31,180 bases of DNA from a virus: IMG/VR virus record IMGVR_UViG_3300042992_000679, positions 1-31,180 of that record. One strand, given 5' to 3'. The position numbers were made by a program, and so were the translations under genes. This document shows, piece after piece, positions 24,895 through 30,352 of the stretch. The notes under the pieces were generated by a model that worked only from the letters and a program-made list of their open reading frames with translations, had not been told where the DNA came from and made no database searches. Numbering within the stretch: position 1 is the first letter of the stretch; every line of letters starts with the position of its first letter.

Positions 24895-25285
24895 CAATAC
24901 CTTCCCGATCAACCATATCACTCAACTCAGCGAACTTCTGCTTGTACTTGTAGACTTCACGTTTGGCTTCTGCCAATGCTTCGCCGATGCAGTCTTCCGC
25001 AGTACCGTCTGTCAATACTTCGCGAGCGTCTTTGTACAGGCACCCTCCCAGGTAGTGCGAGCCCATCTCAAGGCTGTCAACCATTACACGTACACGCAGC
25101 ATGAACCAATCCAAGTTGCCGCTGTCAATGTCCCGGGCCATCTCTTTAAGGTCAAAGAGGGGAACACCGTTCTCGTCCAAGCTGTCATCAAAACATTGGT
25201 CCAGGCTCAGGTCTTCGTAGCTCTTGTCCACGATCACAGTAAAGCCATCACGCTCGTAAGTTGCCAGTTCGTCGTAGTATCGCAT
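24887..25285 (-). CDS. Acidic hypothetical protein
   Basis: A 132-residue acidic protein with a beta N-terminus, an Asp-rich middle and a C-terminal coiled-coil-like helix. ATAAGGA precedes the ATG. It lies between a 48-residue protein and a membrane protein in one unit. Not recognised. Confidence 0.75.
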   Translation of the reverse strand: MRYYDELATYERDGFTVIVDKSYEDLSLDQCFDDSLDENGVPLFDLKEMARDIDSGNLDWFMLRVRVMVDSLEMGSHYLGGCLYKDAREVLTDGTAEDCIGEALAEAKREVYKYKQKFAELSDMVDREGIDA

Positions 25286-25294
25286 GTTCAGTCC

Positions 25295-25441
25295 TTATCG
25301 TGTTGCGGGTTTAACAATGATGTCGCAAGGGTAGCCGTCGTGATTGATCAGGCCGTTGCGTACATACCAAAGATCACAATTGCTGTCGTAGAATACAGTG
25401 TCAATGACCTTGCCGTTGCGTATAACATCCCATGCTTTCAT
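25295..25441 (-). CDS. Tiny hypothetical protein (48 aa)
   Basis: ATG at 25441 with AAGGAG 7 nt upstream; the longer frame upstream runs through the promoter and is rejected. The product starts Met-Lys-Ala-Trp-Asp-Val-Ile-Arg-Asn-Gly-Lys-Val-Ile-Asp-Thr-Val-Phe-Tyr and looks like a small beta-sheet protein of the kind repeated in phage early regions. The similar Arg-Asp-Gly-Lys-Val-Val-Asp at the end of the gene at 18021 is notable. Confidence 0.7.
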   Translation of the reverse strand: MKAWDVIRNGKVIDTVFYDSNCDLWYVRNGLINHDGYPCDIIVKPATR

Positions 25442-25465
25442 CTCTGCTCCTTGTTGTGTAAGTGT

Positions 25466-25494
25466 ATTATAACACTGAACAGCCTCAGTGTCAA
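25466..25494 (-). promoter_or_regulatory. Sigma70 promoter with inverted repeat in spacer
   Basis: TTGACA, 17-bp spacer, TATAAT. ACACTGA and TCAGTGT form a 7-bp inverted repeat starting at the last bases of the -35 and ending at the -10, a possible operator. CCCTGC/GCAGGG upstream at about 25499-25530 may terminate the previous message. Confidence 0.9.
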
Positions 25495-25547
25495 CCCCTG
25501 CGAAGTACCCAGGCGTGTTGCAGGGTCTAGTGGCAGGGGCTGGCACT

Positions 25548-25769
25548 TCAGCAATCTGCGTCGAAGTCTGCCCACTCTTGGGCTTCGTCGGGCTGGCCGT
25601 CATCTTCTTCGTCTTCATCGTAGTCTTCGCCGATCAAAAGATCGTTAGCAAGACACATGTCTTTGACGTCATCTTCGCTCATGTAGGCCAAGGCCATCTC
25701 TGCCACAGCTTCCGCAGAGATCAAGCCCTCATCCATCATAGCAATCAGCTTCGAAGTGTATTCACGCAT
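25548..25769 (-). CDS. Acidic hypothetical protein
   Basis: A 73-residue protein: helical residues 1-48 and an Asp/Glu-rich tail ending Asp-Phe-Asp-Ala-Asp-Cys. Very acidic, a possible DNA-mimic or partner-binding early protein by composition. CAGGAG precedes the ATG. Single-gene unit. Confidence 0.75.
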   Translation of the reverse strand: MREYTSKLIAMMDEGLISAEAVAEMALAYMSEDDVKDMCLANDLLIGEDYDEDEEDDGQPDEAQEWADFDADC

Positions 25770-25794
25770 ATCATCTCCTGTTGAACAAGTATGT

Positions 25795-25823
25795 ATTATA
25801 ACACGGTTTTACCATTCAGTCAA
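25795..25823 (-). promoter_or_regulatory. Sigma70 promoter, GGTAAAACC type
   Basis: TTGACT, 17-bp spacer with GGTAAAACC, TATAAT. The terminator at 25824-25843 directly abuts it. Confidence 0.9.
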
Positions 25824-25843
25824 CCAAAGACCCTTTCGGGTCT
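25824..25843 (-). terminator. Terminator with GAAA tetraloop abutting a promoter
   Basis: AGACCC-GAAA-GGGTCT followed by TTGG that runs into the -35. The stop of the upstream gene is 5 bp away, so stop, terminator and promoter fit in under 60 bp. Confidence 0.75.
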
Positions 25844-25847
25844 AGGG

Positions 25848-26120
25848 TTAAGCCGTTTCTAGCATGTTAGCAGGCACTTTCCACAAGCCCTGCGGAGTAC
25901 GCACTGTGACGAACTTGATAGCGATCTTGTCCACAGTGCCCTGCAAGGTCATGCCCGACTTAGTGCTGGTAAACTTCACAACACCGCCTAAGCGTAGGCT
26001 CCGCTTGTTCTGTTCAGTAAGGCGTGCCCGGGCAAACTTCACAGCATCAATGACGCTGGACAGTTGCTCGTTAGTGAAGTTGCCTGCGAGGATCTCTGCG
26101 TTAACTGTTTGAATAGACAT
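25848..26120 (-). CDS. Conserved phage protein, SH3-like C-terminus
   Basis: A 90-residue protein with a helical first half (Phe-Thr-Asn-Glu-Gln-Leu...Val-Lys-Phe-Ala-Arg-Ala) and a small-barrel pattern (Gly-Gly-Val-Val-Lys-Phe-Thr-Ser, Leu-Gln-Gly-Thr-Val-Asp-Lys-Ile, Ile-Lys-Phe-Val-Thr-Val) ending Val-Pro-Ala-Asn-Met-Leu-Glu. I recall this arrangement from T4-like phages; role unknown, perhaps nucleic-acid binding. AAGGAG precedes the ATG. Confidence 0.82.
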   Translation of the reverse strand: MSIQTVNAEILAGNFTNEQLSSVIDAVKFARARLTEQNKRSLRLGGVVKFTSTKSGMTLQGTVDKIAIKFVTVRTPQGLWKVPANMLETA

Positions 26121-26147
26121 TCAATGCTCCTTAGTGTGTAAGTGTAT

Positions 26148-26177
26148 ATTATACGGTAAAACCAATAACCTTGTCAA
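26148..26177 (-). promoter_or_regulatory. Sigma70 promoter wholly inside a gene end
   Basis: TTGACA, 18-bp spacer, TATAAT. Every base from the -35 to the -10 is also coding: it encodes the last nine residues of the gene at 26149-26310, and its TAA stop is inside TATAAT. Confidence 0.85.
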
Positions 26178-26310
26178 CCATCGGGTTATTGCGAGCCACA
26201 GCCCGCCATGCCCGATTGGCCTTGGCGTATTGCTTAGGATCTGTAGTAAAGCCCGGGAAGCGATCCCGTGCCCAGATCACGAAGTTCAAGCGTTCAATTT
26301 CGTTCTTCAT
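26149..26310 (-). CDS. Small basic protein (53 aa)
   Basis: ATG at 26310, overlapping the upstream TGA (TGATG), with TGGAG 7 nt upstream; the longer frame to 26424 lies over the previous gene and is not needed. The protein is Arg-, Trp- and Asn-rich (Trp-Ala-Arg-Asp-Arg-Phe-Pro-Gly). Its last nine residues are encoded by the next promoter, which constrains them. Function unknown. Confidence 0.7.
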   Translation of the reverse strand: MKNEIERLNFVIWARDRFPGFTTDPKQYAKANRAWRAVARNNPMVDKVIGFTV

Positions 26311-26591
26311 CACATGCTCCAGTAGAGTTCGCTTGAAGGATCGCATGAGCGGGGAGTGTCCGTTGGGATCTGGATCTCTTTGCCCGACATCAAGTTGCGT
26401 ACAGTCTTCATTGCAGGGAACCATTCAAAGCGGAAGCCGTCTTCAGGCTTGTACAGGTCAAACATGTCCGCCACAGTTCGACGCATGCCGTTGTCGTCAG
26501 TGCTGGTCCAAACAGTGGTACTGAACAGACGCTCACCAGTCTTGCGACGACGATCTGCTTTGTAGATATACAGTGTGTAATCTTGTTTCAT
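26310..26591 (-). CDS. Small hypothetical protein
   Basis: A 93-residue protein with Tyr-Thr-Leu-Tyr-Ile-Tyr-Lys-Ala-Asp-Arg-Arg near the N-terminus, a pattern I recall in phage proteins of unknown role. Mixed charges and several Trp residues. AAGGAG precedes the ATG. First of a two-gene unit. Confidence 0.78.
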   Translation of the reverse strand: MKQDYTLYIYKADRRRKTGERLFSTTVWTSTDDNGMRRTVADMFDLYKPEDGFRFEWFPAMKTVRNLMSGKEIQIPTDTPRSCDPSSELYWSM

Positions 26592-26617
26592 ATCCTGCTC
26601 CTTGTTGCGATGTATGT

Positions 26618-26646
26618 ATTATAACACCAAACGAATAACCTGTCAA
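26618..26646 (-). promoter_or_regulatory. Sigma70 promoter overlapping upstream stop
   Basis: TTGACA, 17-bp spacer, TATAAT; the TGA of the gene at 26643 is inside the -35 (here as GAT-TGA). Confidence 0.9.
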
Positions 26647-26981
26647 TCACCCCGGATATCGCTGTTCAATGCGGGTTGCAGTTCGCGTCGGATACGAACT
26701 TCTTCTTTATGTGCAGGGGCCTTGCCTCGAACCACTGCCAACACTGTCACAACGATCTCGCCCTTGTCGTTGAGTTCACGCAATGCTTCGCACAAGAGCC
26801 AGTCCTTATTCTCAGTCTTGGCACGATAGAAGTGCTTGGCCGCTCTGGTACGTGCCGACTTCAATGCAGTGCTCTCTGTCTTTGCAGTGACTCCCACGTA
26901 TGTGAGTCCCATAACGTTGAGCTCATAGATCACGTGATTGCGATCTACTCTCTTCTTGCGGTGTGTAAGTGTCTGTGTCAT
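26643..26981 (-). CDS. GIY-YIG-like nuclease domain protein
   Basis: A 112-residue protein from the ATG at 26981. His-Val-Ile-Tyr at 16-19 and Thr-Tyr-Val-Gly-Val-Thr at 27-32 match the GIY and YIG halves; Arg44/Arg46, His50 and a Glu near residue 92 could complete the active site. Similar stand-alone domains occur in T7-like and T4-like phages. A role in degrading host DNA or as a relict homing endonuclease is possible. The -10 box ends 6 nt before the ATG, so the message would be leaderless; a GTG at Val17 with AAGAGAG upstream is the alternative but would cut the first motif. Confidence 0.72.
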   Translation of the reverse strand: MTQTLTHRKKRVDRNHVIYELNVMGLTYVGVTAKTESTALKSARTRAAKHFYRAKTENKDWLLCEALRELNDKGEIVVTVLAVVRGKAPAHKEEVRIRRELQPALNSDIRGD

Positions 26982-26987
26982 GTGTGT

Positions 26988-27016
26988 ATTATAGCATGGT
27001 TTTACCACAGTGTCAA
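26988..27016 (-). promoter_or_regulatory. Sigma70 promoter directly before a start codon
   Basis: TTGACA, 17-bp spacer with GGTAAAACC, TATAAT, then six bases and ATG. Predicted initiation 7 nt past the -10 is the A of the ATG. Confidence 0.9.
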
Positions 27017-27019
27017 CCA

Positions 27020-27047
27020 AAGACCCTAGACCCCGAAGGGTCTTTGC
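27020..27047 (-). terminator. Terminator with TTCG tetraloop
   Basis: AGACCC-TTCG-GGGTCT, then AGGGTCTTTGG; a second pairing with the later GGGTCTTT is possible. It lies between the stop at 27050 and the next -35. Confidence 0.75.
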
Positions 27048-27049
27048 AG

Positions 27050-27196
27050 TTAAAACACTGCGTCGTCTAGTTCCATTGCAAGTGCATTAAAAGCATTTTG
27101 TATGCGTTCGTGTTCGTCGAGACCTACGATCTCTAGCATGTCTTGCAACTGTAGCATGAGACTGTCGATTTGCTTTTTAGCTTGTGTGCTTGTCAT
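27050..27196 (-). CDS. Tiny helical protein (48 aa)
   Basis: ATG at 27196 to TAA at 27050, with AAGGAG upstream and its own promoter. It begins Met-Thr-Ser-Thr-Gln-Ala-Lys-Lys and continues as an amphipathic, acidic, Leu- and Met-rich helix (Leu-Met-Leu-Gln-Leu-Gln-Asp-Met-Leu-Glu) that could form a coiled coil. Not recognised. Confidence 0.68.
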   Translation of the reverse strand: MTSTQAKKQIDSLMLQLQDMLEIVGLDEHERIQNAFNALAMELDDAVF

Positions 27197-27222
27197 ATAG
27201 CTCCTTTTTAGTGTATGTGTGT

Positions 27223-27251
27223 ATTATAGCAAAACTTTGCAACACTGTCAA
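27223..27251 (-). promoter_or_regulatory. Sigma70 promoter
   Basis: TTGACA, 17-bp spacer, TATAAT; a terminator hairpin at 27253-27282 abuts it on the upstream side. Confidence 0.92.
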
Positions 27252-27252
27252 C

Positions 27253-27282
27253 CAAAGACCCTACACAGTGCAGGGCCTTTGT
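27253..27282 (-). terminator. Terminator abutting a promoter
   Basis: CAAAGGCCCTGCAC pairs with GTGTAGGGTCTTTG with a short loop and a G-T pair. Its T-run leads straight into the -35. Confidence 0.7.
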
Positions 27283-27291
27283 GTATTAATA

Positions 27292-27555
27292 TTAAACAAA
27301 TTCTACATAATCGGTACGCATTGTTTTTTTAGCTTGTGCTATAATGCGTTCTTTATCTGCTTGTAATGTCTCGTAACTAATATCTCCGCTAACATAAGCA
27401 CATTTACTTTGTACAGGGAACATATATACAATATCTCCATTATCTTTTTCTTTTTTATGCACATTAAATGCAAAGATAATCTTATAAGTTTCTTTATCTT
27501 TATAATAGATAATTTTAGCTTTGGCAGTGTTTGCAGTATAAACAGCTTTAGACAT
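27292..27555 (-). CDS. Small AT-rich hypothetical protein
   Basis: An 87-residue Lys- and Tyr-rich protein. Its codons are clearly more AT-rich than those of neighbouring genes, suggesting a different origin or recent acquisition. The middle (Lys-Ile-Ile-Phe-Ala-Phe-Asn-Val-His-Lys) is beta-like. AAGGAAA precedes the ATG; own promoter. Confidence 0.75.
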   Translation of the reverse strand: MSKAVYTANTAKAKIIYYKDKETYKIIFAFNVHKKEKDNGDIVYMFPVQSKCAYVSGDISYETLQADKERIIAQAKKTMRTDYVEFV

Positions 27556-27582
27556 TGTGTTTCCTTTTGCGTTTAAAAATGT

Positions 27583-27611
27583 ATTATAGCGTCTTTACTG
27601 CCAACCGTCAA
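27583..27611 (-). promoter_or_regulatory. Sigma70 promoter
   Basis: TTGACG, 17-bp spacer, TATAAT; the leader is AT-rich like the gene it serves. Confidence 0.88.
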
Positions 27612-27693
27612 CCAAAGACCCAGAGTCCCGTAGTGTTATAGGGTCTTTGGTCCAAGAGAAAACCCTAAAGCCACAAGGGTCTTAGGGTTTCTC
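27612..27693 (-). terminator. Tandem terminator hairpins
   Basis: Hairpin one, 27656-27693: GAGAA, ACCCTAA and a tip, against TTTAGGGT and TTTCTC. Hairpin two, 27612-27650: CCAAAGACCC against GGGTCTTTGG, 10 bp. Hairpin two abuts the next -35. They would end the tRNA transcript. Confidence 0.7.
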
Positions 27694-27910
27694 AGTCGTC
27701 AGCTGGGCAGGTCTCCCACTAACGCCCCCTCCAGTTGTCCCTGCAATCTCTCGATCGCGAGCCCTAACACGCTTACTGAAACGGTCCTGGATTCTCAACA
27801 GTTACGGCGATCTATGACAACTACCTCACCAGATCTGCACGGTGCTCCCAGCCAGTAAGAGCCTGCACCAGTTGATTCGGATTTACCTGCTGTTCTAGGG
27901 TTTATCTCTA
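27694..27910 (-). other. Non-coding stretch after the tRNA, possible RNA
   Basis: About 217 nt between the tRNA and the terminators contain no gene on either strand. Read on the minus strand it can form several short helices: GGTG...CACC around GCTC/GAGC, AGTTGTC with GACAACT about 90 nt later, and CTCG-CGAT-CGAG. It would be co-transcribed with the tRNA and could be a processed small RNA. No known RNA family is recognised. Confidence 0.45.
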
Positions 27911-27985
27911 TGGTGCACCAACTTGGAATTGAACCAAGACTCAATCGATTATGAGTCGAACGCTTTACCATTAAGCTATTGGTGC
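27911..27985 (-). tRNA. tRNA with CAU anticodon (Ile2 or Met)
   Basis: A clean cloverleaf with encoded CCA: acceptor stem GCACCAA with TTGGTGC, discriminator A, D stem GCTT/AAGC with a 7-nt loop, anticodon loop CTCATAA on a four-pair stem (TCGA/TCGA, first pair mismatched), five-base variable loop and T arm CTTGG-TTCAATT-CCAAG. The anticodon CAT can read Met, or AUA Ile if the C is changed to lysidine. The anticodon arm resembles bacterial tRNA-Ile2. A promoter lies at 27998-28026. Confidence 0.92.
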
Positions 27986-27997
27986 AGCTCTAACACT

Positions 27998-28026
27998 AGT
28001 ATAACATCACTTGCCCATGCTTGCAA
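27998..28026 (-). promoter_or_regulatory. Probable promoter for the tRNA
   Basis: TTGCAA, 17-bp spacer, TATACT; start predicted about 6 nt before the mature tRNA. The -35 lies in the last codons of the upstream gene at 28007. Confidence 0.6.
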
Positions 28027-28750
28027 GCGGAAAATATTGCCAGTCTGATAACAGCACAGGCGTTAGATCCATCTTTGATCTGCGGATGAACCATTTATTA
28101 CGATGCATATCCAAGCCGTCTACTAGGTTACTCACACAGCTATCAATTAGATACAGCTCTTCTGCCCCTTCTATTACTGACAGCCAGTTGACCACGTTGT
28201 CCGTGACACCTTCCCGTATATACACTACCTGATAACCCGCATCTTCAGCTTCTGAAAAGTCTAGATTCAATCGAGTATCTGATCCTTCTAGATGCACTAC
28301 TATATAATGATCCTGAGTTACTACCTTACTGTATACAGCACTCTCTGCAACGGGGTCTCTGGTTATACACTCTGGGAGTCGCTGCTTATGCTTGAATGGC
28401 ACTCCCGCCTTGGCATACTTGGTCTGATCGAACTTGAGTATGGGAAACAGATCCGGATCAGTCAGTTCGGGCATGTTACTCAAGAACTGATACAGGCATA
28501 TGATGTCCTCGCAGCCTCGGTACTTCAAATTCTTCTCTGCATGATGGTAAAAGAAGCTACCATCACGAGTAGTCTTCAACGGGATCCAAGTAACCCAAGG
28601 AGCACACTGAGTCATCGTGCTCATAAACTCTTCACAGATGGGCCACAGTACCTCATCATATCCGGATTCTTTATAGTGCAGTGCAATGGGCAATGCAATA
28701 AACAAGTCACCCAATCCACGCGACTGTATAATACCTATAGTTCTTTTCAT
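28007..28750 (-). CDS. Glycosyltransferase family 9-like protein (GT-B)
   Basis: A 247-residue protein from the ATG at 28750 (Met-Lys-Arg-Thr-Ile-Gly); a TTG at 28759 is an alternative. The opening Ile-Gly-Ile-Ile-Gln-Ser-Arg-Gly-Leu-Gly-Asp-Leu-Phe-Ile-Ala-Leu-Pro matches the N-terminal Gly-x-Gly-Asp loop of heptosyltransferase-type GT-B enzymes, and the C-terminal Glu-Leu-Tyr-Leu-Ile-Asp-Ser-Cys-Val-Ser-Asn-Leu matches their donor-binding region. It is shorter than true heptosyltransferases (about 320-350). It could glycosylate DNA, a virion protein or host surface sugar. No clear promoter or ribosome site is seen. Confidence 0.7.
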   Translation of the reverse strand: MKRTIGIIQSRGLGDLFIALPIALHYKESGYDEVLWPICEEFMSTMTQCAPWVTWIPLKTTRDGSFFYHHAEKNLKYRGCEDIICLYQFLSNMPELTDPDLFPILKFDQTKYAKAGVPFKHKQRLPECITRDPVAESAVYSKVVTQDHYIVVHLEGSDTRLNLDFSEAEDAGYQVVYIREGVTDNVVNWLSVIEGAEELYLIDSCVSNLVDGLDMHRNKWFIRRSKMDLTPVLLSDWQYFPLASMGK

Positions 28751-28788
28751 TATTTTCAATCTATTACAACGGGGTCTTTGTGTATATA

Positions 28789-28914
28789 TTACTTGCGAGT
28801 GTTACGTGCGATCTCTTCCATCCAACGATCACGATCACGCTGCTTGTACACATGGCTCTTATAAAAGAACACTGCGAAGAAGCCTATGAAGAAGCTCTTA
28901 AGTATCTGTCCCAT
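28789..28914 (-). CDS. Tiny membrane protein with basic tail (41 aa)
   Basis: ATG at 28914 to TAA at 28789, preceded by AAGGATAAC. A Phe-rich hydrophobic helix (residues 4-18) is followed by a strongly charged Arg/Asp/Lys tail, a topology for a one-span inner-membrane protein. It is the first gene of the leftward early region, with an exact promoter at 28953-28981. Confidence 0.65.
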   Translation of the reverse strand: MGQILKSFFIGFFAVFFYKSHVYKQRDRDRWMEEIARNTRK

Positions 28915-28952
28915 TGTGTTATCCTTTCGATTCTACTTAGTGTATATAGTAT

Positions 28953-28981
28953 ATTATACAACGGGGTCTTGGTTTTGTCAA
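28953..28981 (-). promoter_or_regulatory. Sigma70 promoter, start of the leftward early region
   Basis: TTGACA, 17-bp spacer that includes AGACCCCGTTG, TATAAT. It faces away from the non-coding region at 28982-29419. Confidence 0.9.
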
Positions 28982-29419
28982 TGGTTACCGTGGCAGAACC
29001 GCAACAGATCGGTGGTGATTCGGTGGCAAAATGGTGAAGAAACGGTGGAGTTTTGGTGTGGTTTTGGAGTTTTTCAGGCGGAAAACTATGGTTTTTCCAC
29101 TGTGATTTAAGCTAGAATTTTTTAGAATGGCGGCGGGGCTGAGAGGTATAGTTAGAATGGTGCCAACTCTAATCTCACAATTCTCACTGTAGACCAAAGG
29201 ATACCCCACTGTAGATATTGTTTTCTTTGGTTACTCACTGTGCCCAACAATTTCTGGATTGACCCCCACAGTTCTGCCATCGGTCTTTACAACGGGGTCT
29301 AGTGTATATATACTATAGCTAAGGTTCTTGTATATAGTATTCAAGTTCAGCACAGTGACTAGATCAGTGTTATACGCACAGTCAGTTATACACAGTGTTT
29401 GACTTAAATATCTGTACAT
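28982..29419. other. Non-coding divergent region with 11-nt iterons
   Basis: 438 bp between the leftward early genes and the rightward gene at 29420 with no convincing gene. From 29011 to 29087 GGTG or a close variant recurs every 11 nt seven times (29011, 29022, 29033, 29044, 29055, then GGAG at 29066 and GGCG at 29077). Further along, CACTGT/ACAGTG words, two TTAGAATGG copies and a TATATATA palindrome at about 29305-29314 occur. The layout suggests an origin of replication or a protein-binding control region. Confidence 0.6.
29405..29410 (+). promoter_or_regulatory. Late-type TAAATA box
   Basis: TTAAATA ends 9 nt before the ATG at 29420, so the leader would be about 3 nt. TTGACT immediately upstream overlaps the box, so it is not a -35 for it. 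Confidence 0.4.
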
Positions 29420-29635
29420 ATGAATCGAGCGGAATTTCAACAAGAGTTATTAGCATACACATATAGTCTACTAGTACAGACTCAATATGCTGACTCCGAA
29501 CGATCAGTGCAGTTGTGCTATCAGATGGGAGTTCTTTTGAGATTATTAACTGATCTGGCAGATGCTGACAGTTATAACTACAACAGGATCAAATATACTA
29601 TACATCCGGAACTCAAGCCTAAGTCTAAGAGTTAA
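29420..29635 (+). CDS. Small helical protein
   Basis: A 71-residue helical protein (Glu-Phe-Gln-Gln-Glu-Leu-Leu-Ala-Tyr...Leu-Leu-Arg-Leu-Leu-Thr) with a basic Lys-Pro-Lys-Ser-Lys-Ser end. It begins the rightward cluster that continues through the HAD and radical SAM genes. No family recognised. Confidence 0.7.
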   Translation: MNRAEFQQELLAYTYSLLVQTQYADSERSVQLCYQMGVLLRLLTDLADADSYNYNRIKYTIHPELKPKSKS

Positions 29636-29671
29636 TGATAACTATCTGAACTTATTGAGAGAGAACTATAT

Positions 29672-30352
29672 ATGAATTTTGTTTTTGATGTTGACGGTAC
29701 ATTAACACCGTCGAGAGGTCAGATGGATCCCGAGTTTAAGCTGTGGTTTAAGACGTGGATTAGGCACAAGCCCGTGTATCTGGTCACTGGATCTGATTAC
29801 GCCAAGACTTTGGAGCAGGTTGGAAAGGATCTCTGTGAGTCAGTTACGGGTGTGTATAACTGTGCCGCGAATCAACTGCATCGAAGTGGTGTTCAAGAAT
29901 ACTCGCAGGAGTTTACCTTACTGCCCGCTCAGCGGGGGTTCTTAGAAGGACTGTTGGCAGCATCGCAGTGGCCCATACGCACTGGACAGCACATAGAAGA
30001 TCGTGGTGCATTGACCAACTTTAGCACTGTGGGGCGTGGTGCTGACCCAGCTCAACGTGCTCTATATTCAGCTTGGGATCGATCTGTACAGGAACGCCGC
30101 CGACTGGCAGTGCTAATAGAAACTCAGTATCCCGAACTTGCAGCCACAGTAGCAGGTGAAACGGGCATTGACATATACCCACAGGGCCGGGACAAGAGTC
30201 AGATCTGTACAGATATTCGGGGCATTGTGTTCTTTGGAGATCAGACACAGCCCGGGGGCAATGACTATACCATCAGTCAACAGGCCCAAACAGTTCACAC
30301 TGTGTCATCGTGGACAGACACTTGGGAAATATTGCGAACACAATATGCCTAA
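29672..30352 (+). CDS. Phosphomannomutase-like HAD phosphatase
   Basis: A 226-residue HAD-superfamily protein closest by motif to eukaryotic-type phosphomannomutase. Motif I is Phe-Asp6-Val-Asp8-Gly-Thr; Thr39-Gly-Ser-Asp gives motif II; Asn116-Phe-Ser-Thr-Val-Gly-Arg recalls the PMM Asn-Val-Ser-Pro-Ile-Gly-Arg; Gly-Ile-Asp-Ile-Tyr-Pro-Gln-Gly-Arg-Asp-Lys175 and Phe-Phe-Gly-Asp190-Gln-Thr-x-Pro-Gly-Gly-Asn-Asp198 follow in PMM order. True PMM makes mannose-1-phosphate for sugar-nucleotide synthesis. Whether this one is mutase or phosphatase is open. GAGAGAG lies before the ATG; it overlaps the next gene by 8 bp. Confidence 0.75.
   Translation: MNFVFDVDGTLTPSRGQMDPEFKLWFKTWIRHKPVYLVTGSDYAKTLEQVGKDLCESVTGVYNCAANQLHRSGVQEYSQEFTLLPAQRGFLEGLLAASQWPIRTGQHIEDRGALTNFSTVGRGADPAQRALYSAWDRSVQERRRLAVLIETQYPELAATVAGETGIDIYPQGRDKSQICTDIRGIVFFGDQTQPGGNDYTISQQAQTVHTVSSWTDTWEILRTQYA

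Larger units (their letters stand above)
28766..29303 (-). repeat. Three AGACCCCGTTG repeats near the divergent region
   Basis: AGACCCCGTTGTA on the minus strand occurs at about 28767-28779, 28958-28970 and 29290-29302, two of them preceded by TATATACAC-like sequence. The middle copy forms the 3' half of a promoter spacer, ending at TATAAT. A fourth, shorter match lies inside the glycosyltransferase gene near 28350. They may be binding sites for one factor. Confidence 0.55.

Noticed and set aside
24479-25648. A 389-codon plus-strand reading frame
   Set aside because: It lies antisense to four small genes with good ribosome sites and to the structured RNA, has no promoter or ribosome site, and its protein is Cys/His-rich in the way antisense frames are.
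16612-27611. Regularly recurring short repeats that might look like a CRISPR array
   Set aside because: The repeated unit is a promoter plus ribosome site, spacing follows gene lengths, and coding sequences lie between copies.
28292-28864. A 190-codon plus-strand frame
   Set aside because: It is antisense to the glycosyltransferase-like and the 41-residue genes; the opposite strand shows clear protein motifs.
28985-29209. A 74-codon minus-strand frame in the divergent region
   Set aside because: No ribosome site or promoter, and it runs across the 11-nt periodic array, which non-coding periodicity explains better.
29672-30352. Ordinary Cof-type HAD phosphatase call
   Set aside because: The order of Asn-x-Ser...Gly-Arg, Pro-x-Gly-x-Asp-Lys and Phe-Phe-Gly-Asp...Gly-Gly-Asn-Asp fits the phosphomannomutase branch better, so the broader label would lose information.
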